From assembly GCF_029227915.1 (NCBI RefSeq), contig NC_079877.1, positions 6,140,001 through 6,204,000 of the forward strand: a DNA stretch of 64,000 nucleotides. The letters run 5' to 3'. The DNA is from Hydractinia symbiolongicarpus. Lineage: Eukaryota > Cnidaria > Hydrozoa > Anthoathecata > Hydractiniidae. The notes beneath the pieces are model-generated. The model saw only the letters and a program-made list of their open reading frames with translations, was not told the origin of the DNA and did no database searches. Positions 24,842-37,389 of this stretch are shown here, one piece after another (position 1 is the stretch's first letter; every line of letters starts with the position of its first letter). The position numbers were made by a program, and so were the translations under genes.

Positions 24842-25449
24842 ACCACTAAAACGCATGAGACTTGCAGTTTTCAAAAATGTTTTCATTATTGATGAGACGC
24901 TGAATAAAAGAAGTTTATTCGCCGGCAAACGAAAACCTGCGATTTCCCGTAAATCCTGGACTCGGCCCGTACAGTCAAAAGTATACAAAGAAAGTACCCA
25001 GGGAGTAAACTCATTTCCCGAACGATTTTTTATATTATTTTTTTACCACTAAACGCATGAGACTTGTAGTTTTCAAAAATATTTTCATATTTGATGGGAC
25101 GCTGAATAAAAGAAGTTTAATCGCGGGCAAACGAAAACCCGCGATTTCCCGTAAATTCCGGGCTTGGCCCGTATAGTCAAAAGTATACAAAGAAAGTACC
25201 CAGGGAGTAAACTCATTTCCCGAACGATTTTTTATATTATTTTTTTACCACTAAACGCATGAGACTTGTAGTTTTCAAAAATATTTTCATATTTGATGGG
25301 ACGCTAAATAAAAGAAGTTTAATCGCCGGCAAACGAAAATCCGCGATTTCCCGTAAATCCCGGGCTTGGCCCGTATAGTCGAATGTATACAAAGAAAGTA
25401 CCCTGTGAGTAAACTCATTTCCAGAACGATTTTTTAAATTATTTTTTCA
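24842..25449 (+). repeat. Extra partial copy of the 4-mer inside the 11-mer
   Basis: The 'cttgcag' monomer and the two TA-type monomers after it occur at 21803, 24032 and 24842. The last two are 810 bp apart, showing a local 4-mer duplication on top of the 11-mer. Here only three of the four monomers are present before the order changes. The private mark 'cattattgatg' is near 24886. Confidence 0.85.
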
Positions 25450-25853
25450 CCACTAAAACGCATAAGACTTGTAGTTTTTAAAAATGTTTTCATTTTTAAT
25501 GAGACGCTGAATAAAAGAAGTTTAATCGCCGGCAAACGAAAACCCGCGATTTCCCGTAAATCCCGGACTCGGCCCGTATAGTCAAAAGTATACAAAGAAA
25601 GTACCCAGGGAGTAAACTCATTTCCCGAACGATTTTTTATATTATTTTTTTACCACTAAACGCATGAGACTTGTAGTTTTCAAAAATATTTTCATATTTG
25701 ATGGGACGCTGAATAAAAGAAGTTTAATCGCCAGCAAACGAAAATCCGCGATTTCCCGTAAATCCCGGGCTTGGCCCGTATAGTCGAATGTATACAAAGA
25801 AAGTACCCTGTGAGTAAACTCATTTCCAGAACGATTTTTTAAATTATATTTTC

Positions 25854-26867
25854 ACCACTAAAACGCATGAGACTTGTAGTTTTCAAGAATGTTTTCATTT
25901 TTGATGAGACGCTGAATAAAAGCAGTTTAATCGCCGGCAAACGAAAACCCGCAATTTCCCGTAAATCCCGGGCTTGGCACGTATAGTCGAATGTATACAA
26001 AGAAAGTACCCTGTGAGTAAACTCATTTCCAGAACGATTTTTTAAATTATTTTTTCACCACTAAAACGCATGAGACTTGTAGTTTTTAAAAATGTTTTCA
26101 TTTTTGATGAGACGCTGAATAAAAGAAGTTTAATCGCCGGCAAACGAAAACCCGCGATTTCCCGTAAATCCCGGCTTGGCCCGTATAGTCGAATGTATAC
26201 AAAGAAAGTACCCAGGGAGTAAACTCATTTCCAGAACGATTTTTTAAATTATTTTTTCACCACTAAAACGCATAAGACTTGTAGTTTTTAAAAATGTTTT
26301 CATTTTTGATGAGACGCTGAATAAAAGAAGTTTAATCGCCGGCAAACGAAAACTTGTGATTTCCCGTAAATCCTGGACTCGGCCCGTATAGTCAAAAGTA
26401 TACAAAGAAAGTACCCAGGGAGTAAACTCATTTCCCAAACGATTTTTTAAATTATTATTTCACCACTAAAACGCATGAGACTTGTAGTTTTCAAGAATGT
26501 TTTCATTTTTGATGAGACGCTGAATAAAAGCAGTTTAATCGCCGGTAAACGAAAACCCGCAATTTCCCGTAAATCCTGGGCTTGGCACGTATAGTCGAAT
26601 GTATACAAAGAAAGTACCCAGGGAGTAAACTCATTTCCCAAACGATTTTTTAAATTATTATTTCACCACTAAAACGCATGAGACTTGTAGTTTTCAAGAA
26701 TGTTTTCATTTTTGATGAGACGCTGAATAAAAGAAGTTTAATCGCCGGCAAACGAAAACCCGCAATTTCCCGTAAATCCTGGACTCGGCCCGTATAGTCA
26801 AAAGTATACAAAGAAAGTACCCAGGGAGTAAACTCATTTCCCAAACGATTTTTTAAATTATTATTTC
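25854..26867 (+). repeat. 5-mer HOR (1,014 bp), copy 1
   Basis: Starts with a 'caagaatg' monomer and holds 'cataagac' with 'aacttgtgat' and two further 'caagaatg' monomers at 26462 and 26665. The opening monomers recur 1,014 bp downstream. Confidence 0.75.
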
Positions 26868-28283
26868 ACCACTAAAACGCATGAGACTTGTAGTTTTCAA
26901 GAATGTTTTCATTTTTGATGAGACGCTGAATAAAAGCAGTTTAATCGCCGGCAAACGAAAACCCGCAATTTCCCGTAAATCCTGGGCTTGGCACGTATAG
27001 TCGAATGTATACAAAGAAAGTACCCTGTGAGTAAACTCATTTCCAGAACGATTTTTTAAATTATTTTTTCACCACTAAAACGCATGAGACTTGTAGTTTT
27101 TAAAAATGTTTTCATTTTTGATGAGACGCTGAATAAAAGAAGTTTAATCGCCGGCAAACGAAAACCCGCGATTTCCCGTAAATCCCGGCTTGGCCCGTAT
27201 AGTCGAATGTATACAAAGAAAGTACCCAGGGAGTAAACTCATTTCCAGAACGATTTTTTAAATTATTTTTTCACCACTAAAACGCATAAGACTTGTAGTT
27301 TTTAAAAATGTTTTCATTTTTAATGAGACGCTGAATAAAAAAAGTTTAATCGCCGGCAAACGAAAACCCGCGATTTCCCGTAAATTCCGGGCTTGGCCCG
27401 TATAGTCAAAAGTATACAAAGAAAGTACCCAGGGAGTAAACTCATTTTCCGAACGATTTTTTATATTATTTTTTCACCACTAAAACGCATAAGACTTGTA
27501 GTTTTTAAAAATGTTTTCATTTTTGATGAGACGCTGAATAAAAGAAGTTTAATCGCCGGCAAACGAAAACTCGCGATTTCCCGTAAATCCCGGCTTGGCC
27601 CGTATAGTCAAAAGTATACAAAGAAAGTACCCAGGGAGTAAACTCATTTTCCGAACGATTTTTTAAATCATTTTTTACCACTAAAACGCATGAGACTTGT
27701 AGTTTTCAAAAATGTTTTCATTTTTGATGAGACGCTGAATAAAAGAAGTTTAATCGCCGGCAAACGAAAACTCGCGATTTCCCGTAAATCCCGGCTTGGC
27801 CCGTATAGTCAAAAGTATACAAAGAAAGTACCCAGGGAGTAAACTCATTTTCCGAACGATTTTTTAAATCATTTTTTACCACTAAAACGCATGAGACTTG
27901 TAGTTTTCAAAAATGTTTTCATTTTTGATGAGACGCTGAATAAAAGAAGTTTAATCGCCGGCAAACGAAAACCCGCGATTTCCCGTAAATCCCGGGCTTG
28001 GCCCGTATAGTCAAAAGTATACAAAGAAAGTACCCAGGAAGTAAACTCATTTCCCGAACGATTTTTTAAATTACTTTTTCACCACTAAAACGCATGAGAC
28101 TTGTAGTTTTCAAGAATGTTTTCATTTTTGATGAGACGCCGAATAAAAGCAGTTTAATCTCCGGCAAACGAAAACCCGCGATTTCCCGTAAATCCCGGGC
28201 TTGGCACGTATAGTCGAATGTATACAAAGAAAGTACCCTGTGAGTAAACTCATTTCCAGAACGATTTTTTAAATTATTTTTTC
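26868..28283 (+). repeat. Partial 5-mer copy and short near-identical runs
   Basis: The first two to three monomers repeat those at 25854. After that come monomers with 'aaactcgcg' and 'ctcattttccg', then two neighbours with 'aaatcattttttacc' (starts 27677 and 27878, 201 bp apart). A 'caagaatg' monomer with 'gacgccgaat' and 'aatctccgg' follows near 28081. Confidence 0.65.
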
Positions 28284-30711
28284 ACCACTAAAACGCATGA
28301 GACTTGTAGTTTTTAAAAATGTTTTCATTTTTGATGAGACGCTAAATAAAAGAAGTTTAATCGCCGGCAAACGAAAACCCGCGATTTCCCGTAAATCCCG
28401 GCTTGGCCCGTATAGTCGAATGTATACAAAGAAAGTACCCAGGGAGTAAACTCATTTCCAGAACGATTTTTTAAATTATTTTTTCACCACTAAAACGCAT
28501 AAGACTTGTAGTTTTTAAAAATGTTTTCATTTTTGATGAGACGCTGAATAAAAGAAGTTTAATCGCCGGCAAACGAAAACCCGCGATTTCCCGTAAATCC
28601 CGGGCTTGGCCCGTATAGTCAAAAGTATACAAAGAAAGTACCCAGGGAGTAAACTCATTTCCCGAACGATTTTTTATATTATTTTTTTACCACTAAACGC
28701 ATGAGACTTGTAGTTTTCAAAAATATTTTCATATTTGATTGGACGCTGAATAAAAGAAGTTTAATCGCCGGCAAACGAAAATCCGCGATTTCCCGTAAAT
28801 CCCGGCTTGGCCCGTATAGTCGAATGTATACAAAGAAAGTACCCTGTGAGTAAACTCATTTCCAGAACGATTTTTTAAATTATTTTTTCACCACTAAAAC
28901 GCATAAGACTTGTAGTTTTTAAAAATGTTTTCATTTTTGATGAGACGCTGAATAAAAGAAGTTTAATCGCCGGCAAACCAAAACCTGCGATTTCCCGTAA
29001 ATCCCGGCTTGGCCCGTATAGTCAAAAGTATACAAAGAAAGTACCCAGGGAGTAAACTCATTTCCCAAACGATTTTTTAAATCATTTTTTACCACTAAAA
29101 CGCATGAGACTTGTAGTTTTCAAAAATGTTTTCATTTTTGATGAGACGCTGAATAAAAGAAGTTTAATCGCCGGCAAACCAAAACCTGCGATTTCCCGTA
29201 AATCCTGGACTCGGCCCGTATAGTCAAAAGTATACAAAGAAAGTACCCTGTGAGTAAATTCATTTCCAGAACGATTTTTTAAATTATTTTTTCACCACTA
29301 AAACGCATGAGACTTGTAGTTTTTAAAAATGTTTTCATTTTTGATGAGACGCTGAATAAAAGAAGTTTAATCGCCGGCAAACGAAAACCCGCGATTTCCC
29401 GTAAATCCCGGCTTGGCCCGTATAGTCGAATGTATAAAAAGAAAGTACCCAGGGAGTAAACTCATTTCCCGAACGAATTTTTAAATTTTTTTTTCACCAC
29501 TAAAACGCATGAGACTTGTAGTTTTCAAAAATGTTTTCATTTTTGATGAGACGCTTAATGAAAGAGGTTTTATCGCCGGAAAACGAAAACCCGCGATTCC
29601 CCGTAAATCCCGGGCTTGGCCCGTATAGTCGAATGTATACAAAGAAAGTACCCTGTGAGTAAACTCATTTCCAGAAAGATTTTTTAAATTATTTTTTCAC
29701 CGCTAAAACGCATAAGACTTGAATTTCTTAAAAATGTTTTCATTTTTGATGAGACGCTGAATAAAAGAAGTTTAATCGCCGGCAAACGAAAACCCGCGAT
29801 TTCCCGTAAATCCCGGCTTGGCCCGTATAGTCGAATGTATACAAAGAAAGTACCCAGTGAGTAAACTCATTTCCCGAACGATTTTTTAAATTATTTTATC
29901 ACCACTAAAACGCATGAGACTTGTAGTTTTTAAAAATGTTTTCATTTTTGATGAGACGCTGAATAAAAGAAGTTTAATCGCCGGCAAACGAAAACCCGCG
30001 ATTCCCCGTAAATCCCGGGCTTGGCCCGTATAGTCGAATGTATACAAAGAAAGTACCCTGTGAGTAAACTCATTTCCAGAAAGATTTTTTAAATTATTTT
30101 TTCACCGCTAAAACGCATAAGACTTGAATTTCTTAAAAATGTTTTCATTTTTGATGAGACGCTGAATAAAAGAAGTTTAATCGCCGGCAAACGAAAACCC
30201 GCGATTTCCCGTAAATCCCGGCTTGGCCCGTATAGTCGAATGTATACAAAGAAAGTACCCAGTGAGTAAACTCATTTCCCGAACGATTTTTTAAATTATT
30301 TTTTCACCACTAAAACGCATGACACTTGTAGTTTTCAAAAATGTTTTCATTTTTGATGAGACGCTGAATAAAAGAAGTTTAATCGCCGGCAAACGAAAAC
30401 CTGCGATTTCCCGTAAATCCTGGACTCGGCCCGTATAGTCAAAAGTATACAAAAAAAGTACCCAGGGAGTAAATTCATTTCCCAAACGATTTTTTAAATT
30501 ATTATTTCACCACTAAAACGCATGAGACTTGTAGTTTTCAAGAATGTTTTCATTTTTCATGAGACGATGAATAAAAGCAGTTTAATCGCCGGCAAACGAA
30601 AACCCGCGATTTCCCGTAAATCCCGGGCTTGGCACGTATAGTCGAATGTATACAAAGAAAGTACCCTGTGATTAAACTCATTTCCAGAACGATTTTTTAA
30701 ATTATTTTTTC
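28284..30711 (+). repeat. 12-mer HOR (2,428 bp), copy 1
   Basis: Twelve monomers with the same order and private marks as the next copy: 'gacgctaaataaaag', a TA-type with 'gattgg', 'gtataaaaag', 'tttatcgccgg', two monomers with 'caccgctaaaacg' and 'cttgaatttctt' (405 bp apart), and 'catgacac'. The offset is constant at 2,428 bp. Confidence 0.93.
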
Positions 30712-33139
30712 ACCACTAAAACGCATGAGACTTGTAGTTTTTAAAAATGTTTTCATTTTTGATGAGACGCTAAATAAAAGAAGTTTAATCGCCGGCAAAC
30801 GAAAACCCGCGATTTCCCGTAAATCCCGGCTTGGCCCGTATAGTCGAATGTATACAAAGAAAGTACCCAGGGAGTAAACTCATTTCCAGAACGATTTTTT
30901 AAATTATTTTTTCACCACTAAAACGCATAAGACTTGTAGTTTTTAAAAATGTTTTCATTTTTGATGAGACGCTGAATAAAAGAAGTTTAATCGCCGGCAA
31001 ACGAAAACCCGCGATTTCCCGTAAATCCCGGGCTTGGCCCGTATAGTCAAAAGTATACAAAGAAAGTACCCAGGGAGTAAACTCATTTCCCGAACGATTT
31101 TTTATATTATTTTTTTACCACTAAACGCATGAGACTTGTAGTTTTCAAAAATATTTTCATATTTGATTGGACGCTGAATAAAAGAAGTTTAATCGCCGGC
31201 AAACGAAAATCCGCGATTTCCCGTAAATCCCGGCTTGGCCCGTATAGTCGAATGTATACAAAGAAAGTACCCTGTGAGTAAACTCATTTCCAGAACGATT
31301 TTTTAAATTATTTTTTCACCACTAAAACGCATAAGACTTGTAGTTTTTAAAAATGTTTTCATTTTTGATGAGACGCTGAATAAAAGAAGTTTAATCGCCG
31401 GCAAACCAAAACCTGCGATTTCCCGTAAATCCCGGCTTGGCCCGTATAGTCAAAAGTATACAAAGAAAGTACCCAGGGAGTAAACTCATTTCCCAAACGA
31501 TTTTTTAAATCATTTTTTACCACTAAAACGCATGAGACTTGTAGTTTTCAAAAATGTTTTCATTTTTGATGAGACGCTGAATAAAAGAAGTTTAATCGCC
31601 GGCAAACCAAAACCTGCGATTTCCCGTAAATCCTGGACTCGGCCCGTATAGTCAAAAGTATACAAAGAAAGTACCCTGTGAGTAAATTCATTTCCAGAAC
31701 GGTTTTTTAAATTATTTTTTCACCACTAAAACGCATGAGACTTGTAGTTTTTAAAAATGTTTTCATTTTTGATGAGACGCTGAATAAAAGAAGTTTAATC
31801 GCCGGCAAACGAAAACCCGCGATTTCCCGTAAATCCCGGCTTGGCCCGTATAGTCGAATGTATAAAAAGAAAGTACCCAGGGAGTAAACTCATTTCCCGA
31901 ACGAATTTTTAAATTTTTTTTTCACCACTAAAACGCATGAGACTTGTAGTTTTCAAAAATGTTTTCATTTTTGATGAGACGCTTAATGAAAGAGGTTTTA
32001 TCGCCGGAAAACGAAAACCCGCGATTCCCCGTAAATCCCGGGCTTGGCCCGTATAGTCGAATGTATACAAAGAAAGTACCCTGTGAGTAAACTCATTTCC
32101 AGAAAGATTTTTTAAATTATTTTTTCACCGCTAAAACGCATAAGACTTGAATTTCTTAAAAATGTTTTCATTTTTGATGAGACGCTGAATAAAAGAAGTT
32201 TAATCGCCGGCAAACGAAAACCCGCGATTTCCCGTAAATCCCGGCTTGGCCCGTATAGTCGAATGTATACAAAGAAAGTACCCAGTGAGTAAACTCATTT
32301 CCCGAACGATTTTTTAAATTATTTTATCACCACTAAAACGCATGAGACTTGTAGTTTTTAAAAATGTTTTCATTTTTGATGAGACGCTGAATAAAAGAAG
32401 TTTAATCGCCGGCAAACGAAAACCCGCGATTCCCCGTAAATCCCGGGCTTGGCCCGTATAGTCGAATGTATACAAAGAAAGTACCCTGTGAGTAAACTCA
32501 TTTCCAGAAAGATTTTTTAAATTATTTTTTCACCGCTAAAACGCATAAGACTTGAATTTCTTAAAAATGTTTTCATTTTTGATGAGACGCTGAATAAAAG
32601 AAGTTTAATCGCCGGCAAACGAAAACCCGCGATTTCCCGTAAATCCCGGCTTGGCCCGTATAGTCGAATGTATACAAAGAAAGTACCCAGTGAGTAAACT
32701 CATTTCCCGAACGATTTTTTAAATTATTTTTTCACCACTAAAACGCATGACACTTGTAGTTTTCAAAAATGTTTTCATTTTTGATGAGACGCTGAATAAA
32801 AGAAGTTTAATCGCCGGCAAACGAAAACCTGCGATTTCCCGTAAATCCTGGACTCGGCCCGTATAGTCAAAAGTATACAAAAAAAGTACCCAGGGAGTAA
32901 ATTCATTTCCCAAACGATTTTTTAAATTATTATTTCACCACTAAAACGCATGAGACTTGTAGTTTTCAAGAATGTTTTCATTTTTCATGAGACGATGAAT
33001 AAAAGCAGTTTAATCGCCGGCAAACGAAAACTCGCGATTTCCCGTAAATCCCGGGCTTGGCACGTATAGTCGAATGTATACAAAGAAAGTACCCTGTGAT
33101 TAAACTCATTTCCAGAACGATTTTTTAAATTATTTTTTC
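30712..33139 (+). repeat. 12-mer HOR (2,428 bp), copy 2
   Basis: Almost identical to copy 1. The clearest difference I saw by eye is 'agaacggtttt' near 31699 versus 'agaacgatttt' near 29271; another is 'aaaactcgcg' versus 'aaaacccgcg' in the last monomer. This implies a very recent duplication, or an assembly effect. Confidence 0.93.
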
Positions 33140-36100
33140 ACCACTAAAACGCATAAGACTTGTAGTTTTTAAAAATGTTTTCATTTTTGATGAGACGCTG
33201 AATAAAAGAAGTTTAATCGCCGGCAAACGAAAACCTGCGATTTCCCGTAAATCCTGGACTCGGCCCGTATAGTCAAAAGTATACAAAGAAAGTACCCAGG
33301 GAGTAAACTCATTTCCCAAACGATTTTTTAAATTATTATTTCACCACTAAAACGCATGAGACTTGTAGTTTTCAAGAATGTTTACATTTTTGATGAGACG
33401 CTGAATAAAAGCAGTTTAATCGCCGGAAAACGAAAACCCGCGATTTCCCGTAAATCCCGGGCTTGGCACGTATAGTCGAATGTATACAAAGAAAGTACCC
33501 TGTGAGTAAACTCATTTCCAGAACGATTTTCTAAATTATTTTTTAACCACTAAAACGCATAAGACTTGTAGTTTTTAAAAATGTTTTCATTTTTGATGAG
33601 ACGCTGAATAAAAGAAGTTTAATCGCCGGCAAACGAAAACCTGCGATTTCCTGTAAATCCCGGCTTGGCCCGTATAGTCAAAAGTATACAAAGAAAGTAC
33701 CCAGGGAGTAAACTCATTTCCCGAACGATTTTTTAAATTATTTTTTCACCACTAAAACGCATGAGAATTGTAGTTTTCAAAAATGTTTTCATTTTTGATG
33801 AGACGCTGAATAAAAGCAGTTTAATCGCCGGCAAACGAAAACCTGCGATTTCCCGTAAATCCCGGACTCGGCCCGTATAGTCAAAAGTATACAAAGAAAG
33901 TACCCAGGGAGTAAACTCATTTCCAGAACGATTTTTTAAATTATTTTTTCACCACTAAAACGCTTAAGACTTGTAGTTTTTAAAAATTTTTTCATTTTTG
34001 ATGAGACGCTGAATAAAAGAAGTTTAATCGCCGGCAAACGAAAACCCGCGATTTCCCGTAAATCCCGGGCTTGGCCCGTATAGTCAAAAGTATACAAAGA
34101 AAGTACCCAGGGAGTAAACTCATTTCCCGAACGATTTTTTAAATTACTTTTTCACCACTAAAACGCATGAGACTTGTAGTTTTCAAGAATGTTTTCATTT
34201 TTGATGAGACACTGAATAAAAGCAGTTTAATCGCCGGCAAACGAAAAACTGCGATTTCCCTAAATCTCGGACTCGGCCCGTATAGTCAAAAGTATACAAA
34301 GAAAGTACCCAGGGAGTAAACTCATTTCCAGAACGATTTTTTAAATTATTTTTTCACCACTAAAACGCATAAGACTTGTAGTTTTTAAAAATGTTTTCAT
34401 TTTTGATGAGACGCTGAATAAAAGAAGTTTAATCGCCGGCAAACGAAAACCCGCGATTTCCCGTAAATCCCGGGCTTGGCCCGTATAGTCAAAAGTATAC
34501 AAAGAAAATACCCAGGGAGTAAACTCATTTCCCGAACGATTTTTTATATTATTTTTTTACCACTAAACGCATGAGACTTGTAGTTTTCAAAAATATTTTC
34601 ATATTTGATGGGACGCTGAATAAAAGAAGTTTAATCGCCGGCAAACGAAAATCCGCGATTTCCTGTAAATCCCGGGCTTGGCCCGTATAGTCGAATGTAT
34701 ACAAAGAAAGTACCCTGTGAGTAAACTCATTTCCAGAACGATTTTTTAAATTATTTTTTCACCACTAAAACGCATAAGACTTGTAGTTTTTAAAAATGTT
34801 TTCATTTTTGATGAGACGCTGAATAAAAGAAGTTTAATCGCCGGCAAACGAAAACTCGCGATTTCCCGTAAATCCCGGCTTGGCCCGTATAGTCAAAAGT
34901 ATACAAAGAAAGTACCCAGGGAGTAAACTCATTTTCCGAACGATTTTTTAAATCATTTTTTACCACTAAAACGCATGAGACTTGTAGTTTTCAAAAATGT
35001 TTTCATTTTTGATGAGACGCTGAATAAAAGAAGTTTAATCGCCGGCAAACGAAAACCCGCGATTTCCCGTAAATCCCGGGCTTGGCCCGTATAATCAAAA
35101 GTATACAAAGAAAGTACCCAGGGAGTAAACTCATTTCCCGAACGATTTTTTAAATTACTTTTTCACCACTAAAACGCATGAGACTTGTAGTTTTTAAAAA
35201 TGTTTTCATTTTTGATGAGACGCTGAATAAAAGAAGTTTAATCGCCGGCAAACGAAAACCTGCGATTTCCCGTAAACCCTGGACTCGGCCCGTATAGTCA
35301 AAAGTATACAAAGAAAGTACCCAGGGAGTAAACTCATTTCCCAAACCATTTTTTAAATTATTTTTTCACCACTAAAACGCATCAGACTTGTAGTTTTTAA
35401 AAATGTTTTCATTTTTGATGAGACGCTGAATAAAAGAAGTTTAATCGCCGGCAAACGAAAACCCGCGATTTCCCGTAAATCCCGGCTTGGCCCGTATAGT
35501 CAAAAGTAAACAAAGAAAGTACCCAGGGAGTAAACTCATTTCCCGAACGATTTTTTAAATTACATTTTCTCCACTAAAACGCATGAGACTTGTAGTTTTC
35601 AAAAATGTTTTCATTTTTGATGAGACACTGAAAAAAAGCAGTTTAATCGCCGGCAAACGAAAACCTGCGATTTCCCTAAATCCCGGACTCGGCCCGTATA
35701 GTCAAAAGTATACAAAGAAAGTACCCAGGGAGTAAACTCATTTCCAGAACGATTTTTTAAATTATTTTTTCACCACTAAAACGCATAAGACTTGTAGTTT
35801 TTAAAAATGTTTTCATTTTTGATGAGACGCTGAATAAAAGAAGTTTAATCTCCGGCAAACGAAAACCCGCGATTTCCCGTAAATCCCGGCTTGGCCCGTA
35901 TAGTCAAAAGTATACAAAGAAAGTACCCAGGGAGTAAACTCATTTTCCGAACGATTTTTTAAATCATTTTTTACCACTAAAACGCATGAGACTTGTACTT
36001 TTTAAAAATGTTTTCATTTTGATGAGACGCTGAATAAAAGAAGTTTAATCGCCGGCAAACGAAAACCGCGATTTCCCGTAAATCCCGGGCTTGGCCCGTA

Positions 36101-37389
36101 TAGTCAAAAGTATACAAAGAAAGTACCAAGGGAGTAAACTCATTTCCCCAACGATTTTTTAAATTACTTTTTCACCACTAAAACGCATGAAACTTGTAGT
36201 TTTTAAAAATGTTTTCATTTTTGATGAGACGCTGAATAAAAGAAGTTTAATCGCCAACAAACGAAAACCTGCGATTTCCCGTAAACCCTGGACTCGGCCC
36301 GTATAGTCCAAAGTATACAAAGAAAGTACCCAGGGAGTAAACTCATTTCCCAAACCATTTTTTAAATTATTATTTCACCACTAAAACGCATCAGACTTGT
36401 AGTTTTTAAAAATGTTTTCATTTTTCATGAGACGCTGAATAAAAGAAGTTTAATCGCCGGCAAACGAAAACCCGCGATTTCCCGTAAATCCCGGCTTGGC
36501 CCGTATAGTCAAAAGTAAACAAAGAAAGTACCCAGGGAGTAAACTCATTTCCCGAACGATTTTTTAAATTACTTTTTCTCCACTAAAACGCATGAGACTT
36601 GTAGTTTTCAAAAATGTTTTCATTTTTGATGAGACACTTAAAAAAAAGCAGTTTAATCGCCGGCAAACGAAAACCTGCGATTTCCCTAAATCCCTGACTC
36701 GGCCCGTATAGTCAAAAGTATACAAAGAAAGTACCCAGGAAGTAAACTCATTTCCAGAACGATTTTTTAAATTATTTTTTCACCACTAAAACGCATAAGA
36801 CTTGTAGTTTTTAAAAATGTTTTCATTTTTGATGAGACGCTGAATAAAAGAAGTTTAATCGCCGGCAAACGAAAACCCGCGATTTCCCCTAAATCCCGGC
36901 TTGGCCCGTATAGTCGAATGTATACAAAGAAAGTACCCAGTGAGTAAACTCATTTCCCGAACGATTTTTTAAATTATTTTTTCACCACTAAAACGCATGA
37001 CACTTGTAGTTTTCAAAAATGTTTTCATTTTTGATGAGACGCTGAATAAAAGAAGTTTAATCGCCGGCAAACGAAAACCTGCGATTTCCCGTAAATCCTG
37101 GACTCGGCCCGTATAGTCAAAAGTATACAAAAAAAGTACCCAGGGAGTAAATTCATTTCCCAAACGATTTTTTAAATTATTATTTCACCACTAAAACGCA
37201 TGAGACTTGTAGTTTTCAAGAATGTTTTCATTTTTCATGAGACGATGAATAAAAGCAGTTTAATCGCCGGCAAACGAAAACTCGCGATTTCCCGTAAATC
37301 CCGGGCTTGGCACGTATAGTCGAATGTATACAAAGAAAGTACCCTGTGATTAAACTCATTTCCAGAACGATTTTTTAAATTATTTTTTC
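33140..37389 (+). repeat. Large HOR, 21-mer form (4,250 bp), copy A
   Basis: Order of marks from the start: 'cataagac'; 'gtttacattt'; 'ttctaaatt'; 'gagaattg'; 'cgcttaagac'; 'aaaactgcgatttccc'; 'cataagac'; TA-type at 34559; 'aaactcgcg'; 'ttaccacta'; 'aaaccctgg' at 35165; 'catcagac'; 'tctccacta' with 'gacactgaaaaaaag'; 'cataagac'; 'cttgtacttttt'; 'catgaaac' at 36174; 'catcagac' with 'tttttcatgag'; 'gacacttaaaaaaaag'; 'cataagac'; 'catgacac' at 36984; and 'catgagacgatg'. The series restarts at 37390. The last two monomers also link back to 32734 and 32937. Confidence 0.9.
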
